From NCBI GenBank assembly GCA_029168955.1, contig JAPDOI010001206.1, forward strand, positions 1-64,000: a DNA stretch of 64,000 nt. The letters run 5' to 3'. The position numbers and the translations under genes are program-made. Shown one piece after another: positions 25,301-35,402 of this stretch. This DNA is from Aplectana chamaeleonis. Taxonomy: Eukaryota > Nematoda > Chromadorea > Rhabditida > Cosmocercidae. The number at the start of each line of letters is the position of its first letter. The first letter of the stretch is position 1. The notes under the pieces are model-generated. The model ran no database searches, was not told the origin of the DNA, and worked only from the letters and a program-made list of their open reading frames with translations.

Positions 25301-28132
25301 TTCTGACTTGAATCTTGAGTGCCCCCCCCCGTCTAGGATAGTCCCGCACTTCTCACGATGTCCCGATGACGTCATCAGAAGCCCGAAGCACTCTTGGGAC
25401 TATCCTAGACGGGGGGGCACCCACGACTTTCTCATGAAAATCAATGGAAACCTTGATAAAAGGTGCTTGATGCTGCTATCAGTCATTGTTGTTGATGAAG
25501 TTGTGTAGAAATACTTTGATTGATAGCGTTATAGATCGGTGGTTCATTCCATTTCTGACTTGAATCTTGAGTGCCCCGTCTGGGGTAGGCCCGCACTTTT
25601 CATGACGTCCCAATGCCGTCATCAGACACTCGAGGCACTGTTTCCGCCGTCCCGATGGCACCGTCAGAAGCCCGAAGCACTTTTCACGACGTCCCGATGA
25701 CGTCATCAGGAGCCCGAAGCACTTTCACGACGTCCCGATGACGTCATAAGAAGCCCGAAGCACTTTTCACGACGTCCCGATGACGTCATCAGAAACAAAG
25801 CACTTTCACGACGTCCCGATGACGTCGTCAGAAGCCCGAAGCACTTTCGCGACGGCCCGATGACGTCATCAGAAGCCCGAAGCACTTTCACGACGTCCCG
25901 ATGACGTCATCAGAAGCCCGAAGCACTCTCACGACGTCCCCATGACCTCATCAGAAGCCCGAAGCACTCTCACGACGTCCCGATGACGTCATCAGAAGCC
26001 CGAAGCACTTTTCACGACGTCCCGATGACGTCATCAGAAGCCCGAAGCACTTTCACGACGTCCCGATGACGTCATCAGAAGCCCGAAGCACTTTTTACGA
26101 CGTCCCGATGACGTCATCAGAAGCCCGAAGCACTTTCACGACGTCCCGATGACGTCATCAGAAGCCCGAAGCACTCTTGGGACTATCCTAGACGGGGGGG
26201 GGGGCACCCACGACTTTCTCATGAAAATGAATGGAAACACTGATAAAAGATGTTTGATGCTGCTATCAGTCATTGTTGTTGATGAAGCTCTGTAGAAATA
26301 CTTTGATTGATAGCGTTATAGATCGGTGGTTCATTCCATTTCTGACTTCAATCTTGAGTGCCCCCCCGTCTAGGATAGTCCCGCACTTCTCACGATGTCC
26401 CGATGACGTCATCAGAAGCCCGAAGCACTCTTGGGACTATCCTAGACGGGGGCACCCACGACTTTCTCATGAAAATGAATGGAAACCTTGATAAAAGGTG
26501 CTTGATGCTGTATCAGTCATTGTTGTTGATGAAGTTGTGTAGAAATACTTTGATTGATAGCGTTATAGATCGGTGGTTCATTCCATTTCTGACTTGAATC
26601 TTGAGTGCCCCCCCCCCGTCTGGGGTAGGCCCGCACTTTTCACGACGTCCCAATGACGTCATCAGCCACGCGAGGCATTTTTACGACGTCCCGATGACGT
26701 CATCAGAAGCCCGAAGCACTTTCACGACGTCCCGATGACGTCATCAGAAGCCCGAAGCACTTTCACGACGTCCCGATGACGTCATAAGAAGCCCGAAGCA
26801 CTTTTCACGACGTCCCGATGACGTCATCAGAAATAAAGCACTTTCACGACGTCCCGATGGGGTCGTCAGAAGCCCGAACCACTTTTCGCGACGTCCCGAT
26901 GACGTCATCAGAAGGCCGAAGCACTTTCACGACGTCCCGATGACGTCATCAGAAGCCCGAAGCACTCTCACGACGTCCCCATGACCTCATCAGAAGCCCG
27001 AAGCACTCTCACGACGTCCCGATGACGTCATCAGAAGCCCGAAGCACTTTTCACGACGTCCCGATGACGTCATCAGAAGCCCGAAGCACTTTCACGACGT
27101 CCCGATGACGTCATCAGAAGCCCGAAGCACTTTCACGACGTCCCGATGACGTCATCAAGCCAAGCACTTTTCACTACGTCCCGATGACGTCATCAGAGGC
27201 CCGAAGCACTTTCACGACGTCCCGATGACGTCATCAGAAGCCCGAAGCACTCTTGGGACTATCCTAGACGGGGGGGGGGCACCCACGACTTTCTCATGAA
27301 AATGAATGGAAACACTGATAAAAGATGTTTGATGCTGCTATCAGTCATTGTTGTTGATGAAGCTCTGTAGAAATACTTTGATTGATAGCGTTATAGATCG
27401 GTGGTTCATTCCATTTCTGACTTGAATCTTGAGTGCCCCCCCCCCGTCTAGGATAGTCCCGCACTTCTCACGATGTCCCGATGACGTCATCAGAAGCCCG
27501 AAGCACTCTTGGGACTATCCTAGACGGGGGGGGCACCCACGACTTTCTCATGAAAATGAATGGAAACCTTGATAAAAGGTGCTTGATGCTGCTATCAGTC
27601 ATTGTTGTTGATGAAGTTGTGTAGAAATACTTTGATTGATAGCGTTATAGATCGGTGGTTCATTCCATTTCTGACTTGAATCTTGAGTGCCCCCCCCCGT
27701 CTGGGGTAGGCCCGCACTTTTCACGACGTCCCAATGACGTCATCAGACACTCGAGGCATTTTTTACGACGTCCCGATGACGTCATCAGAAGCCCGAAGCA
27801 CTTTTCACGACGTCCCGATGACGTCATCAGAAGCCCGAAGCACTTTCACGACGTCCCGATGACGTCATAAGAAGCCCGAAGCACTTTTCACGACGTCCCG
27901 ATGACGTCATCAGAAACCCAAAGCACTTTCGCGACGTCCCGATGACGTCGTCAGAAGCCCGAAGCACTTTTCACGACGTCCCGATGACGTCATCAGAAGC
28001 CCGAAGCACTTTCACGACGTCCCGATGACGTCATCAGAAGCCCGAAGCACTCTCACGACGTCCCCATGACCTCATCAGAAGCCCGAAGCACTCTCACGAC
28101 GTCCCGATGACGTCATCAGAAGCCCGAAACAC

Positions 28133-28640
28133 TTTCCTACGACGTCCCGATGACGTCGTCAGAACGAAGCACTCGGCACTTTTACGACGTCCCGATGACG
28201 TCATCAGAAGCCCGAAGCACTTTCACGACGTCCCGATGACGTCGTCAAATACGAAGCACGACGACGTACCACGACTTTTCATGAAATGATCATGATAAAA
28301 GCACTCGATGCTGCTATTACGTTGTTGATGAAGCTCTGTAGAAATACAGATAGCGTTATAGATCGGTGGTTCATTCCATTTCTGACTTCAATCTTGAGTG
28401 CCGTCTAGGATAGTCCCGCACTTTCACGACGTCCCGATGACGTCATCAGAAGCCTGAAGCACTTTTCGACGACTTTCCCGATGACGTCATCAGAAGCCCG
28501 AAGCACATCGTTCATTCCACCTGACTTGAATCTTGATCTGAAGCACTCGACGTCCCGATGACGTCATCGCCCGATGACGTCCGATGACGTCATCAAGCCC
28601 GAAGCACTTCACGACGTCCCGATGACGTCATCAGCACTTT
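28133..28640. repeat. Degraded segment of the satellite near its right end
   Basis: Here the regular pattern breaks down. A B unit around 28262-28410 has lost many short internal pieces. Fragments of B (TTCATTCCAC...CTTGAATCTTGA near 28510-28535) are scattered between shortened A units. Regular A units resume after about 28720. This may be genuine decay near the array edge or the result of consensus errors in a long-read assembly. Confidence 0.7.
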
Positions 28641-30131
28641 CACGACGTCCCAACGTCATCACTTTTCGACGTCCAGATGACGTCATCACATCACGACGTC
28701 CCGATGACGTCGTCAGAAGCCCAGCACTTTTCACGACGTCCCGATGACGTCATCAGAAGCCCGAAGCACTTTACGACGTCCCGATGACGTCATTAGAAGC
28801 CCGAAGCACTCTCACGACGTCCCGATGACGTCATCAGAAGCCCGAAGCACTTTTCACGACGTCCCCATGACGTCATCAGAACGTCATCAGAAGCCCGAAG
28901 CACTTTTCACGACGTCCCGATGACGTCATCAGAAGCCCGAAGCACTTTCACGACGTCCCAATGACGTCATCAGAAGCCAAGCACTTTTCGACGTCCCGAT
29001 GACGTCATCAGAAGCCGAAGCACTTTCACGACGTCCCGATGACGTCATCAGAAGCTCGAAGAACTTTTCACGACGTCCCGATGACGCCATCAGAAGCCCG
29101 AAGCACTCTCACGACGTCCCGATGACGTCATCAGAAGCCCGAAGCACTTTTCACGACGTCCCGATGACGTCATCAGAAGCCCGAAGCACTTTCACGACGT
29201 CCCGATGACGTCATCAGAAGCCCGAAGCACTTTTCATGACGTCCCGATGACGTCATCAGAAGCCCGAAGCACTTTCACGACGTCCCGATGACGTCATCAG
29301 AAGCCCGAAGCACTTTCGACGTCCCGATGACGTCATCAGCCCGAAGCACTTTCACGACGTCCCGATGACGTCATCAGAAGCCCGAAGCACTTTTCACGAC
29401 GTCCCGATGACGTCATCAGAAGCCCGAAGCACTTTTCACGACGTCCCGATGACGTCATCAGAAGCCAAGCACTTTTCACGACGTCCCGATGACGTCATCA
29501 GAAGCCCGAAGCACTTTTCCCCACGCCCCGAAGACGTCAGCAGAAGCCCGAAGCAATCTCACGCCGTCCCGATGACGTCATCAGAAGCCTGAAGCACTTT
29601 TCACGACGTCCCCATCCCATGACGTCATCAGAAGCCCGAAGCACTTTCACGACGTCCCGATGACGTCATCAGAAGCCCGAAGCACTTTTCACGACGTCCC
29701 GATGACGTCATCAGAAGCCCGAAGCACTCTCACGACGTCCCGATGACGGCATCAGAACCCCGAAGCACCTTTCACCACGTCCCGATGACGTCACCAGAAG
29801 CCCGAAGCACTTCCACGACGTCCCGATGACGTCATCAGAAGCCCGAAGCACTTTTCACGACGTCCCGATGACGCCATCAGAAGCCCGAAGCACTCTCACG
29901 ACGTCCCGATGACGTCATCAGAAGCCCGAAGCACTTTCACGACGTCCCGATGACGTCATGAGAAGCCCGAAGCACTTTTCACGACGTCCCCATGACCTCA
30001 TCAGAAGTCCGAAGCACTCTCACGACGTCCCGATGACGTCATCAGAAACTCGAGGCACTTTTCACGACGTCCCAATGACGTCACCAGAAGCCCGAAGCAC
30101 TTTTCACGACGTCCCGATGACGTCATCAGAA

Positions 30132-31079
30132 TCCCCCCTCACCTACAAACCGGTTAATTACCAGCCTACGTACCTCCTACCAACTTACCTGTCTGCCAAG
30201 TTGATTGCCTGAGACCATTGGCAAAGGCTATTAGCAGTGAGGACTGAAAAGCGTGACGGCCTACGGCCCACGGCCTACGGCCCACGGCTCACGGCCTACG
30301 GCGCACACCATGAAATTTTCTTAAGCTTTCGGGCTCACAACTTTGTTATTTGTGAAGCGATTTTGCTGAAATTCGGACAGCAGGTGTCTTCTGGACCCCT
30401 TCGCTTATATCCAGAAGGAAATCTTCAGAAATTTTGTTTCAAAGATTCTATAAACTATTTTATAAAATTCTAAGTGATCACAAGGCCTAGGCAAAACCAA
30501 ACCTCTCCAGCCGCTTCGCGGCTGGAGCGATATCTCTCTGCGCATTTGAGGTTCTGCTTGGTACCTTAATTTGGCTTACGTTTTGATGTCGTCATCAGGT
30601 GCCCAAACATGATCATAGGTTAGGGTGCGGAATCTACTCAACAGAACACTTCTTTTTCTCAGGGTCTTCGTCGCTCGACTGTTACCGCAACGAGAGAACT
30701 TACGTGTGCGAACAATCGCGCCAATCAAACAACCAATTGAACAGAGCTTACACACTGAGCTTGATGAGCTAAGCTTGCTTGAACTATAACTTGTGATAGA
30801 TGAAAGGTATGTACAGCCGACATGGTTCGCAGTGTCGGTCATGGCACCCTCTTGGTTAGTGCACAATTCGCAGTCGCTAACTCCATGTCTAAACTTATGT
30901 GCACCGAGAGAGTTTGAGTCTACGTCATGTGCACTGACAAAAGGGGATCACAACCGACATTGCGGTCGACTGCATGCAGAAAAGTAGGGTGGCAAAACAG
31001 CCCTAACGCATTTTGCGGGCGTCTGTATCGTTTGGAAAATGAAGTGCATGGAATCATGCAGCTAAACTGCCATCTTTGA
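30132..31079. other. Spacer with a 7-bp tandem repeat and a GC hairpin
   Basis: No gene is supported. At 30256-30304 there are seven copies of a 7-bp unit ACGGCCY (last copies slightly altered). At 30505-30527 there is a perfect 10-bp stem CTCCAGCCGC / GCGGCTGGAG with a TTC loop. It is flanked by weaker inverted matches (ACCAAACCT near 30496 against AGGTTCTGCTTGGT near 30549), suggesting a very small foldback. The remainder shows nothing recognisable. Confidence 0.6.
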
Positions 31080-31083
31080 TTAA

Positions 31084-32006
31084 AGGCAGCATACACGCTC
31101 GCAAAAGTGGTCCAGATAACAGCATAAATAGGTCCGCATGGCCCCTACCATGTCGTCGACGACGTTTAAAGCGCCAAGAACCATCCAGGATGACAATATT
31201 TGACAATGTTTGAGCAATCTTGCATTCTGCAATTTCCCACCCATCCGAGTACAAGGATGAGAAATGAAACACGAGAAAACATGTGATAAGTTAGAGTGAT
31301 AGCACCATCGAAGGGGAGTGCACGAGAGAGAAACAGATTGATTCTCCTGAAAATTACATGTTTGTTCACCGATGAAATCCTCCATTTCAAAAAGTCAACC
31401 GAAGTAGGGCGGCATTCTAGAGAATGGACGAGAGTTAATTGGTATTCTGACATGTTAGATCCGAGTAATTCGAGCTGTTTCTTTCGTGCACTGCCATTTG
31501 ATAGTGCTATCACTCTAATTTATCAAATGTTTTCTCAAGTTCCATTTCTCCTTCTCGTACTCGAATGGGTGGGAAAATACAGGCGTGGAAGGCAAGATTG
31601 CTCAAACATTGTCAAATATGTCATCCTAAACGGTTTTTAACTCCTCAAACGTCGCTGACGACATGGTAAGATGGGTCCGAATGAGATTGGCGACCAAGCG
31701 GCCGTCGCATGTGGCAGGTGGCTGTCGCGTGCGTCGCTCTCTGACGAGCAAGCAGAACGACAGTGAGCCTTCCCCTGTAGCCACCCACTAGGAGCGGAGC
31801 CGGCACCGGCTGTCAGCAAGTAATCATTCAGCTCCGCAGCCGATGGGCAGCCGGTTGAACACTCATCCGGAAGAGGCTCATGCGACGGCCGCCTGCCACG
31901 CACGACGGCCGCATGGTCGGCCAGCCTCATTCGACCACACTATAGGAGCCGAGCGGGCCTATTCATGCCCTTATCTTCACCATGTTTGTGAGCATGTATG
32001 CTGCCT
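31084..32006. mobile_element. TTAA-target foldback element, copy 1 (interrupted)
   Basis: Termini are AGGCAGCATACACGCTC on the left and the inverse of AGGCAGCATACATGCTC on the right. Both sides are flanked by TTAA (31080-31083 and 32007-32010). The element is palindromic over several hundred bases: the block with TTGACAATGTTTGAGCAATC near 31200 is repeated inverted near 31600, and the GATAGCACCATCGAAGG block near 31300 recurs inverted near 31490. A second foldback (31679-31932) is inserted in the right arm. TTAA duplication is typical of piggyBac-like transposition, but the AGGCAG tip does not match the usual piggyBac tip, so superfamily assignment is open. No transposase is present. Confidence 0.85.
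31679..31932. mobile_element. GC-rich foldback MITE nested in the TTAA element
   Basis: Inverted ends start GAATGAGATTGGCGACCAAG on the left and, read on the other strand, GAATGAGGCTGGCCGACCAT on the right. Both continue into GCGGCCGTCG blocks. It interrupts the right arm of the surrounding element at a point that is continuous in the related copy at 32703-34362. It is far more GC-rich than its host, with no coding capacity. Confidence 0.75.
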
Positions 32007-32010
32007 TTAA

Positions 32011-32698
32011 GGTACTTGTTTCCCCTTTGCAGATCTCAGTTGCCGCAACTAGCATATCTCGTGTAACGATAGTGCACGTAGTTGTTGGATTGAGAAGTCC
32101 TTGAAAGAATTAGGGTGTCCCTGTAGATCGGTTTTCTATGAAAATTGAAGGCAACGTCCACGATCCAAACCGTCTCCGGCTTATCACCGAAAAAACGAAT
32201 TTCGGAGGCCCATGGTGTTGAAAAAACGAAAAACTCACATAAGGATAGTTCATTCCCCGCCGGTCAAGTCAGGCTAGTCGACTTCGCGCGACCCCAATTT
32301 TTCGGACGTGGCACAGTGCCCCACTTCCCGTGGAGAGAGAGGTTTTTCCGCCTTCTTGCGTCTTCTTCAGCGGGCAGTGGACTATTCCTTGGGTCATCGA
32401 ACTTCAGCCATCTATTTCCACGTTGATATCAGCATTGAACCACCCGGTAGAGTGGAGTCAATAAACCATCGGCGAGCAGAGAATGCTGTGCTGAGACTGT
32501 CTCCAAAATCCTCGCTGTGTGCGACGCTGGTTTTGGGTGAGCCACTGTTCGTTGATGGCATGTGCGAATGAAAACTCTGCAAAAGCAAGTGAGTGTAGCA
32601 AGTATCCTTGAGTAAGCTCACTCCCTACTTGTCAAGAGCAGTTCAAGATGGAGTGCCCGGAAGCGGATTTTCGAAATTTTGTTTCAACCAACCTTTAG
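32011..32698. other. Unassigned spacer
   Basis: Between two TTAA-family elements. I see no repeat structure, RNA gene or supported coding region. Small open frames on both strands here have no recognisable content. Confidence 0.5.
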
Positions 32699-32982
32699 TT
32701 AAAGGCAGCATACACGCTCACAAACATAGTTGAGATAAGAACATAAATAGGACCGCACGGCCCCTACCATGTCGTCAACGGCGTTTGAAGCGCTGAAACC
32801 ATTCAGGTTGACAGAATTCGAGCATTCCCGTCTAGGAATCCTGTGGAACCCCGCCTCTACGAATAACAAAATGAAGAATGAGGAATGTGGAAGCATTTGA
32901 TAATTTAGAGTGATAGCACTATCAAATGAGAGTCTACGAGAGAAAAAGCTTGATTGACTGGAATATAACATGTCGGTTTGCT

Positions 32983-33151
32983 GGGGTGCGTTCCAAAAAG
33001 ATTTCCACGGGAGGAAATAATATTTGATAGTGATACCAACCAATGATAGTTTATGAGGCCACCTGAAATCAACATGTCTTTCGGCCTATCATTTGTCATA
33101 TCTTATCAGACCCATTTTTCCTCCCACGGAAAACTTCTTGGAACGTACCCC
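32983..33151. mobile_element. Small foldback MITE, 169 bp, nested
   Basis: Ends are GGGGTGCGTTCCAAAAAGAT and, inverted on the right, GGGGTACGTTCCAAGAAGTT. Both run into a TTCC..GGGAGGAAA block, and a central pair TTTGATAGTGATACC / ATCATTTGTCATATC is loosely inverted. It splits the sequence GCT/TGATGAAATGCTCC of the surrounding element, which is continuous in copy 1 (CCGATGAAATCCTCC at 31369). Target duplication is at most two or three bases. Confidence 0.7.
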
Positions 33152-33245
33152 TGATGAAATGCTCCATTTTGTAAGCCACCCGCAATAGAGCGGCATTCTT
33201 GAAAGTGGATGGGAATTAATCGGTATTTAGACAAGTTATAATCAT

Positions 33246-34099
33246 GGGTGGTAGTAATCTAGACAAACCTCGATGTTAACCAAGGCCATTAACCTCGACG
33301 TTAACATCGAGGTTTGCTATTAACTTTAACTGTAGATTCTGAAACTCCTATTTGTATCTTGCTGTGAACACCACTGGTATTCTATAACCCCTTCCCATAT
33401 GTTGCTGGAGACGCAGTTTGGAAGTTGGAATTTCCTTGGTTGGTCTCACATTTCATCTTCAAACAGGAACTACAATGTTGCGAGGCTGTTAACATCCATG
33501 TATTCGCAATCCTAAGCTGCTATTGCAAACATGAATGTTCACATATAAACTAGCAGATCGGTAGGGTTTGTAGTGATATAGTGCACTTTTTTAAGAGCAC
33601 CGGCCGACGATGGCGAGTTAGACAGTAATGTCCTCCCGAGGACTTTTTTCTCTAACTGGCATATCATAGTTCCGCCGGTTGTTTTCGTAAAGAGAGATAC
33701 TGGCACGTTGATTATGCAATGAAAGGAGCATGGTAAGTATTGGTCGGCTAGCTTCTGTGTGTTTGTTGTGATATGCACCAATTGACCGACCAACACCATG
33801 CTTCAATCATCGTTAAATGATTTATGCGTTAGCGATTCAGCCGAAGCTTCTGATAAGTTTTGATGTAAATTTGATAAGTTCATATTCGTTTATAAGCACG
33901 AATATAGAAGATTAGTCAAAAGAAGGATATGAACGCTCGAGGTGAGCTGTGTGGTAAGGGATGAGAGCAGGGAAAGGTGGGGGTATCATCTCCGAGTTAA
34001 ATGGAGGGTTCAGGCGGGTTTAGCACATGATTTCAACCTGATAACCACTAGCTGATCACGGTTCTTAACTGCGAGTTTTGGTCAGTTTACTACCACCCC
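33246..34099. mobile_element. Element with GGGTGGTAGTAA terminal repeats, nested
   Basis: The left end GGGTGGTAGTAATCT and the right end (inverse of GGGGTGGTAGTAAACT) are inverted. The insert separates the left and right halves of the TTAA-family copy 2. Near the left end, 33265-33280 and 33300-33315 form a perfect 16-bp inverted repeat AAACCTCGATGTTAAC, with a third related copy in the loop. No recognisable transposase; the open frames inside have no identifiable domain. Confidence 0.55.
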
Positions 34100-34366
34100 A
34101 GGTATATAAATCAGACTGTTTCTCTCGTAGACTTTCACTTTATAGTGCTATCACTCTAAATTATCAAGTGCTTCCACATGCCTCACTCTTCATTTTGATA
34201 TTCGTAGGGGTGGGGTTCCACAGGCTTCCGAGACGGGAATGCTCAAATTCTGTAAACCTGGATGGTTTTCAGCGCTTCAAACGCCGTTGACGACATGGTG
34301 GGGGCCGTGCGGTCCTATTAATGCTCTTATCTCCACCATGTTTGTGAGCGTGTATGCTGCTTTTGA

Positions 34367-34850
34367 AGGCAGTATTCACGATAATCTTTCATTTTGAGAT
34401 TATTCGTTATACTGATTAGGTGGCCCCCGGAAAGAACTAAAATGACGTAGAAATTGAAAAAAACGCACCAGAAGTACACGATATCCACAAGTATCACCCC
34501 GCCTCTTAAGTATCACAGGAAGTGTTTGTTGTGACCATGAAATCTTTTGTGAACCCGTACCTTGCGATTCTCTTCTCTCTATTATTCCGTTCTTTCCTTA
34601 GGGCCCTAACTAAACCTGCTTTGCATAAAATATTCTTCTATTTTCGATTGACCCGATTTTTCATCGGTGACAACCACCATGAACATGTTCATCCAACCGG
34701 AAAACTGGTCCATGTCAAAGAATAATGTTTTTTAAATGCGACGTTTTAATGCTTTCCTCGCCGCCTCTTCGTAATTTTGGTAGCACATGGAGGCCAACGC
34801 ATTGTTTGAAGTGAAAAACACGGGGACGAAAACTATCGTGAACACTGCCC
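34367..34850. mobile_element. TTAA-family element, back-to-back copy with TTGA duplication
   Basis: The left tip AGGCAGTATTCACGATAAT begins directly after TTGA at 34363-34366. The right tip (inverse of GGGCAGTGTTCACGATAGT) is followed by TTGA at 34851-34854, so both flanks read TTGA. The left TTGA is shared with the right edge of copy 2, meaning two family members abut with a single target tetranucleotide between them. Confidence 0.75.
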
Positions 34851-34869
34851 TTGAAGGGTGATTTTTCAA

Positions 34870-35225
34870 CGAGCCGCAAACAGCATTTGGATTGTCCTCT
34901 GTCAGTCATGGCTATTGCGCAGCAGACAAAAACTCCCGGCGCAAAACTCACTGTAAACAGAAATGGTGATACCTGATTGATGAGGGGTAGGGTATAAAAG
35001 GAATGCAGAGCAGTGTTTCTCTATTCACACACCGTTCTTCTCCAGGGATCAGCAGCTGAAGCTCTGAACTCATTAGAAAGTGGGAAGATAGCTGCAACGG
35101 TGGATAAGATACGACAAAATCGTTGTCAAAACTTAGGAAAATTCTATAATCAACTTGAATCGCCAGGACTTTTTGTCTGTTTCGTAATAGCCGTCAGTCA
35201 TCAGGTTGTCCGTAAGGCGATGGCA
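34870..35225. repeat. Diverged foldback
   Basis: The block GGACTTTTTGTCTGTTTCGT near 35166 is inverted relative to 34893-34935 (GCGCAGCAGACAAAAACTCC), with the neighbouring AATAGCC..GTCAGT..CAGG..GTCCG also matching. Arm length is at least 60 bp and similarity is moderate. A TATAAAAG motif and a pyrimidine-rich AG (near 34990-35045) lie in its loop; they resemble promoter and splice signals but have no supported gene behind them. Confidence 0.5.
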
Positions 35226-35402
35226 AAATGACCGCAGAGTGCTTGTTCATCGTATACTGGCAGCCAACAAATCGGCTCTGCCGACTGCCCTCGCCCGATT
35301 TATTGGCCTTTCGCGGAAAGGGTTACGGGACGTCGACTAGTGGTACCACGGGAGGTTTGCCGTCTGTATCTGAGTAAGAGCTCATGACTTACCTACTGCC
35401 CT

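Larger units (their letters stand above)
5368..30131. repeat. 24.8-kb composite satellite array (higher-order repeat)
   Basis: One uninterrupted array made of two components. Unit A is 41-42 bp. Unit B is about 205 bp and is linked to the next B by one A unit, so tandem B copies recur about every 245-255 bp. Blocks of A: 6150-6880, 9066-9772, 9968-10672, 11847-12520, 12969-13708, 14169-16378, 16588-17046, 18256-18720, 18922-19634, 20849-21557, 22021-22607, 23064-24226, 24432-25138, 25592-26176, 26632-27246, 27716-28260, 28420-30131. Clusters of B (copy number): 5447-6140 (3), 6883-9065 (9), 9774-9967 (1), 10674-11843 (5), 12522-12968 (2), 13712-14168 (2), 16380-16584 (1), 17050-18253 (5), 18722-18920 (1), 19636-20845 (5), 21560-22018 (2), 22609-23062 (2), 24229-24430 (1), 25140-25590 (2), 26178-26630 (2), 27250-27712 (2), about 28261-28410 (1, degraded). 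Boundaries are approximate. All open frames across it are repeat shadows (MTSS..., RRPDDVIRSPKHF...), and no transcription signal is apparent. Satellites of this size usually mark heterochromatin; that role here is inference. Confidence 0.95.
32703..34362. mobile_element. TTAA-target foldback element, copy 2 (two insertions)
   Basis: Left tip AGGCAGCATACACGCTCAC is preceded by TTAA (32699-32702). The right tip is the inverse of AAGCAGCATACACGCTCAC, followed by TTGA (34363-34366). Arms match each other and copy 1: the CCTACCATGTCGTCAACGGC block near 32763 is inverted near 34286, and GATAATTTAGAGTGATAGCA near 32898 is inverted near 34147. Two foreign pieces enlarge it: a foldback at 32983-33151 and an element at 33246-34099. 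Its right border coincides with the left border of the next family member. Confidence 0.8.

Noticed and set aside
5368..30131. Dozens of open frames of 60-111 codons translating to RRPDDVIRSPKHF or MTSSEARSTFHDVP repeats
   Set aside because: They are read-throughs of the 42-bp unit (14 codons) and stop wherever the unit is 41 bp or a B unit begins; they occur on both strands and have no starts or signals of their own.
5368..30131. Regular repeats resembling a CRISPR array
   Set aside because: Units are directly adjacent with no unique spacers, and the genome is eukaryotic.
31054..31640. Several overlapping frames of 72-115 codons on both strands
   Set aside because: They lie in the arms of a foldback element, and the frames on opposite strands are copies of each other through the inverted repeat.
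34985..35231. TATAAAAG followed by a pyrimidine-rich AG and a 72-codon frame, resembling a promoter and gene
   Set aside because: It sits within a diverged foldback and the predicted peptide has no recognisable domain; the motif alone is not enough.
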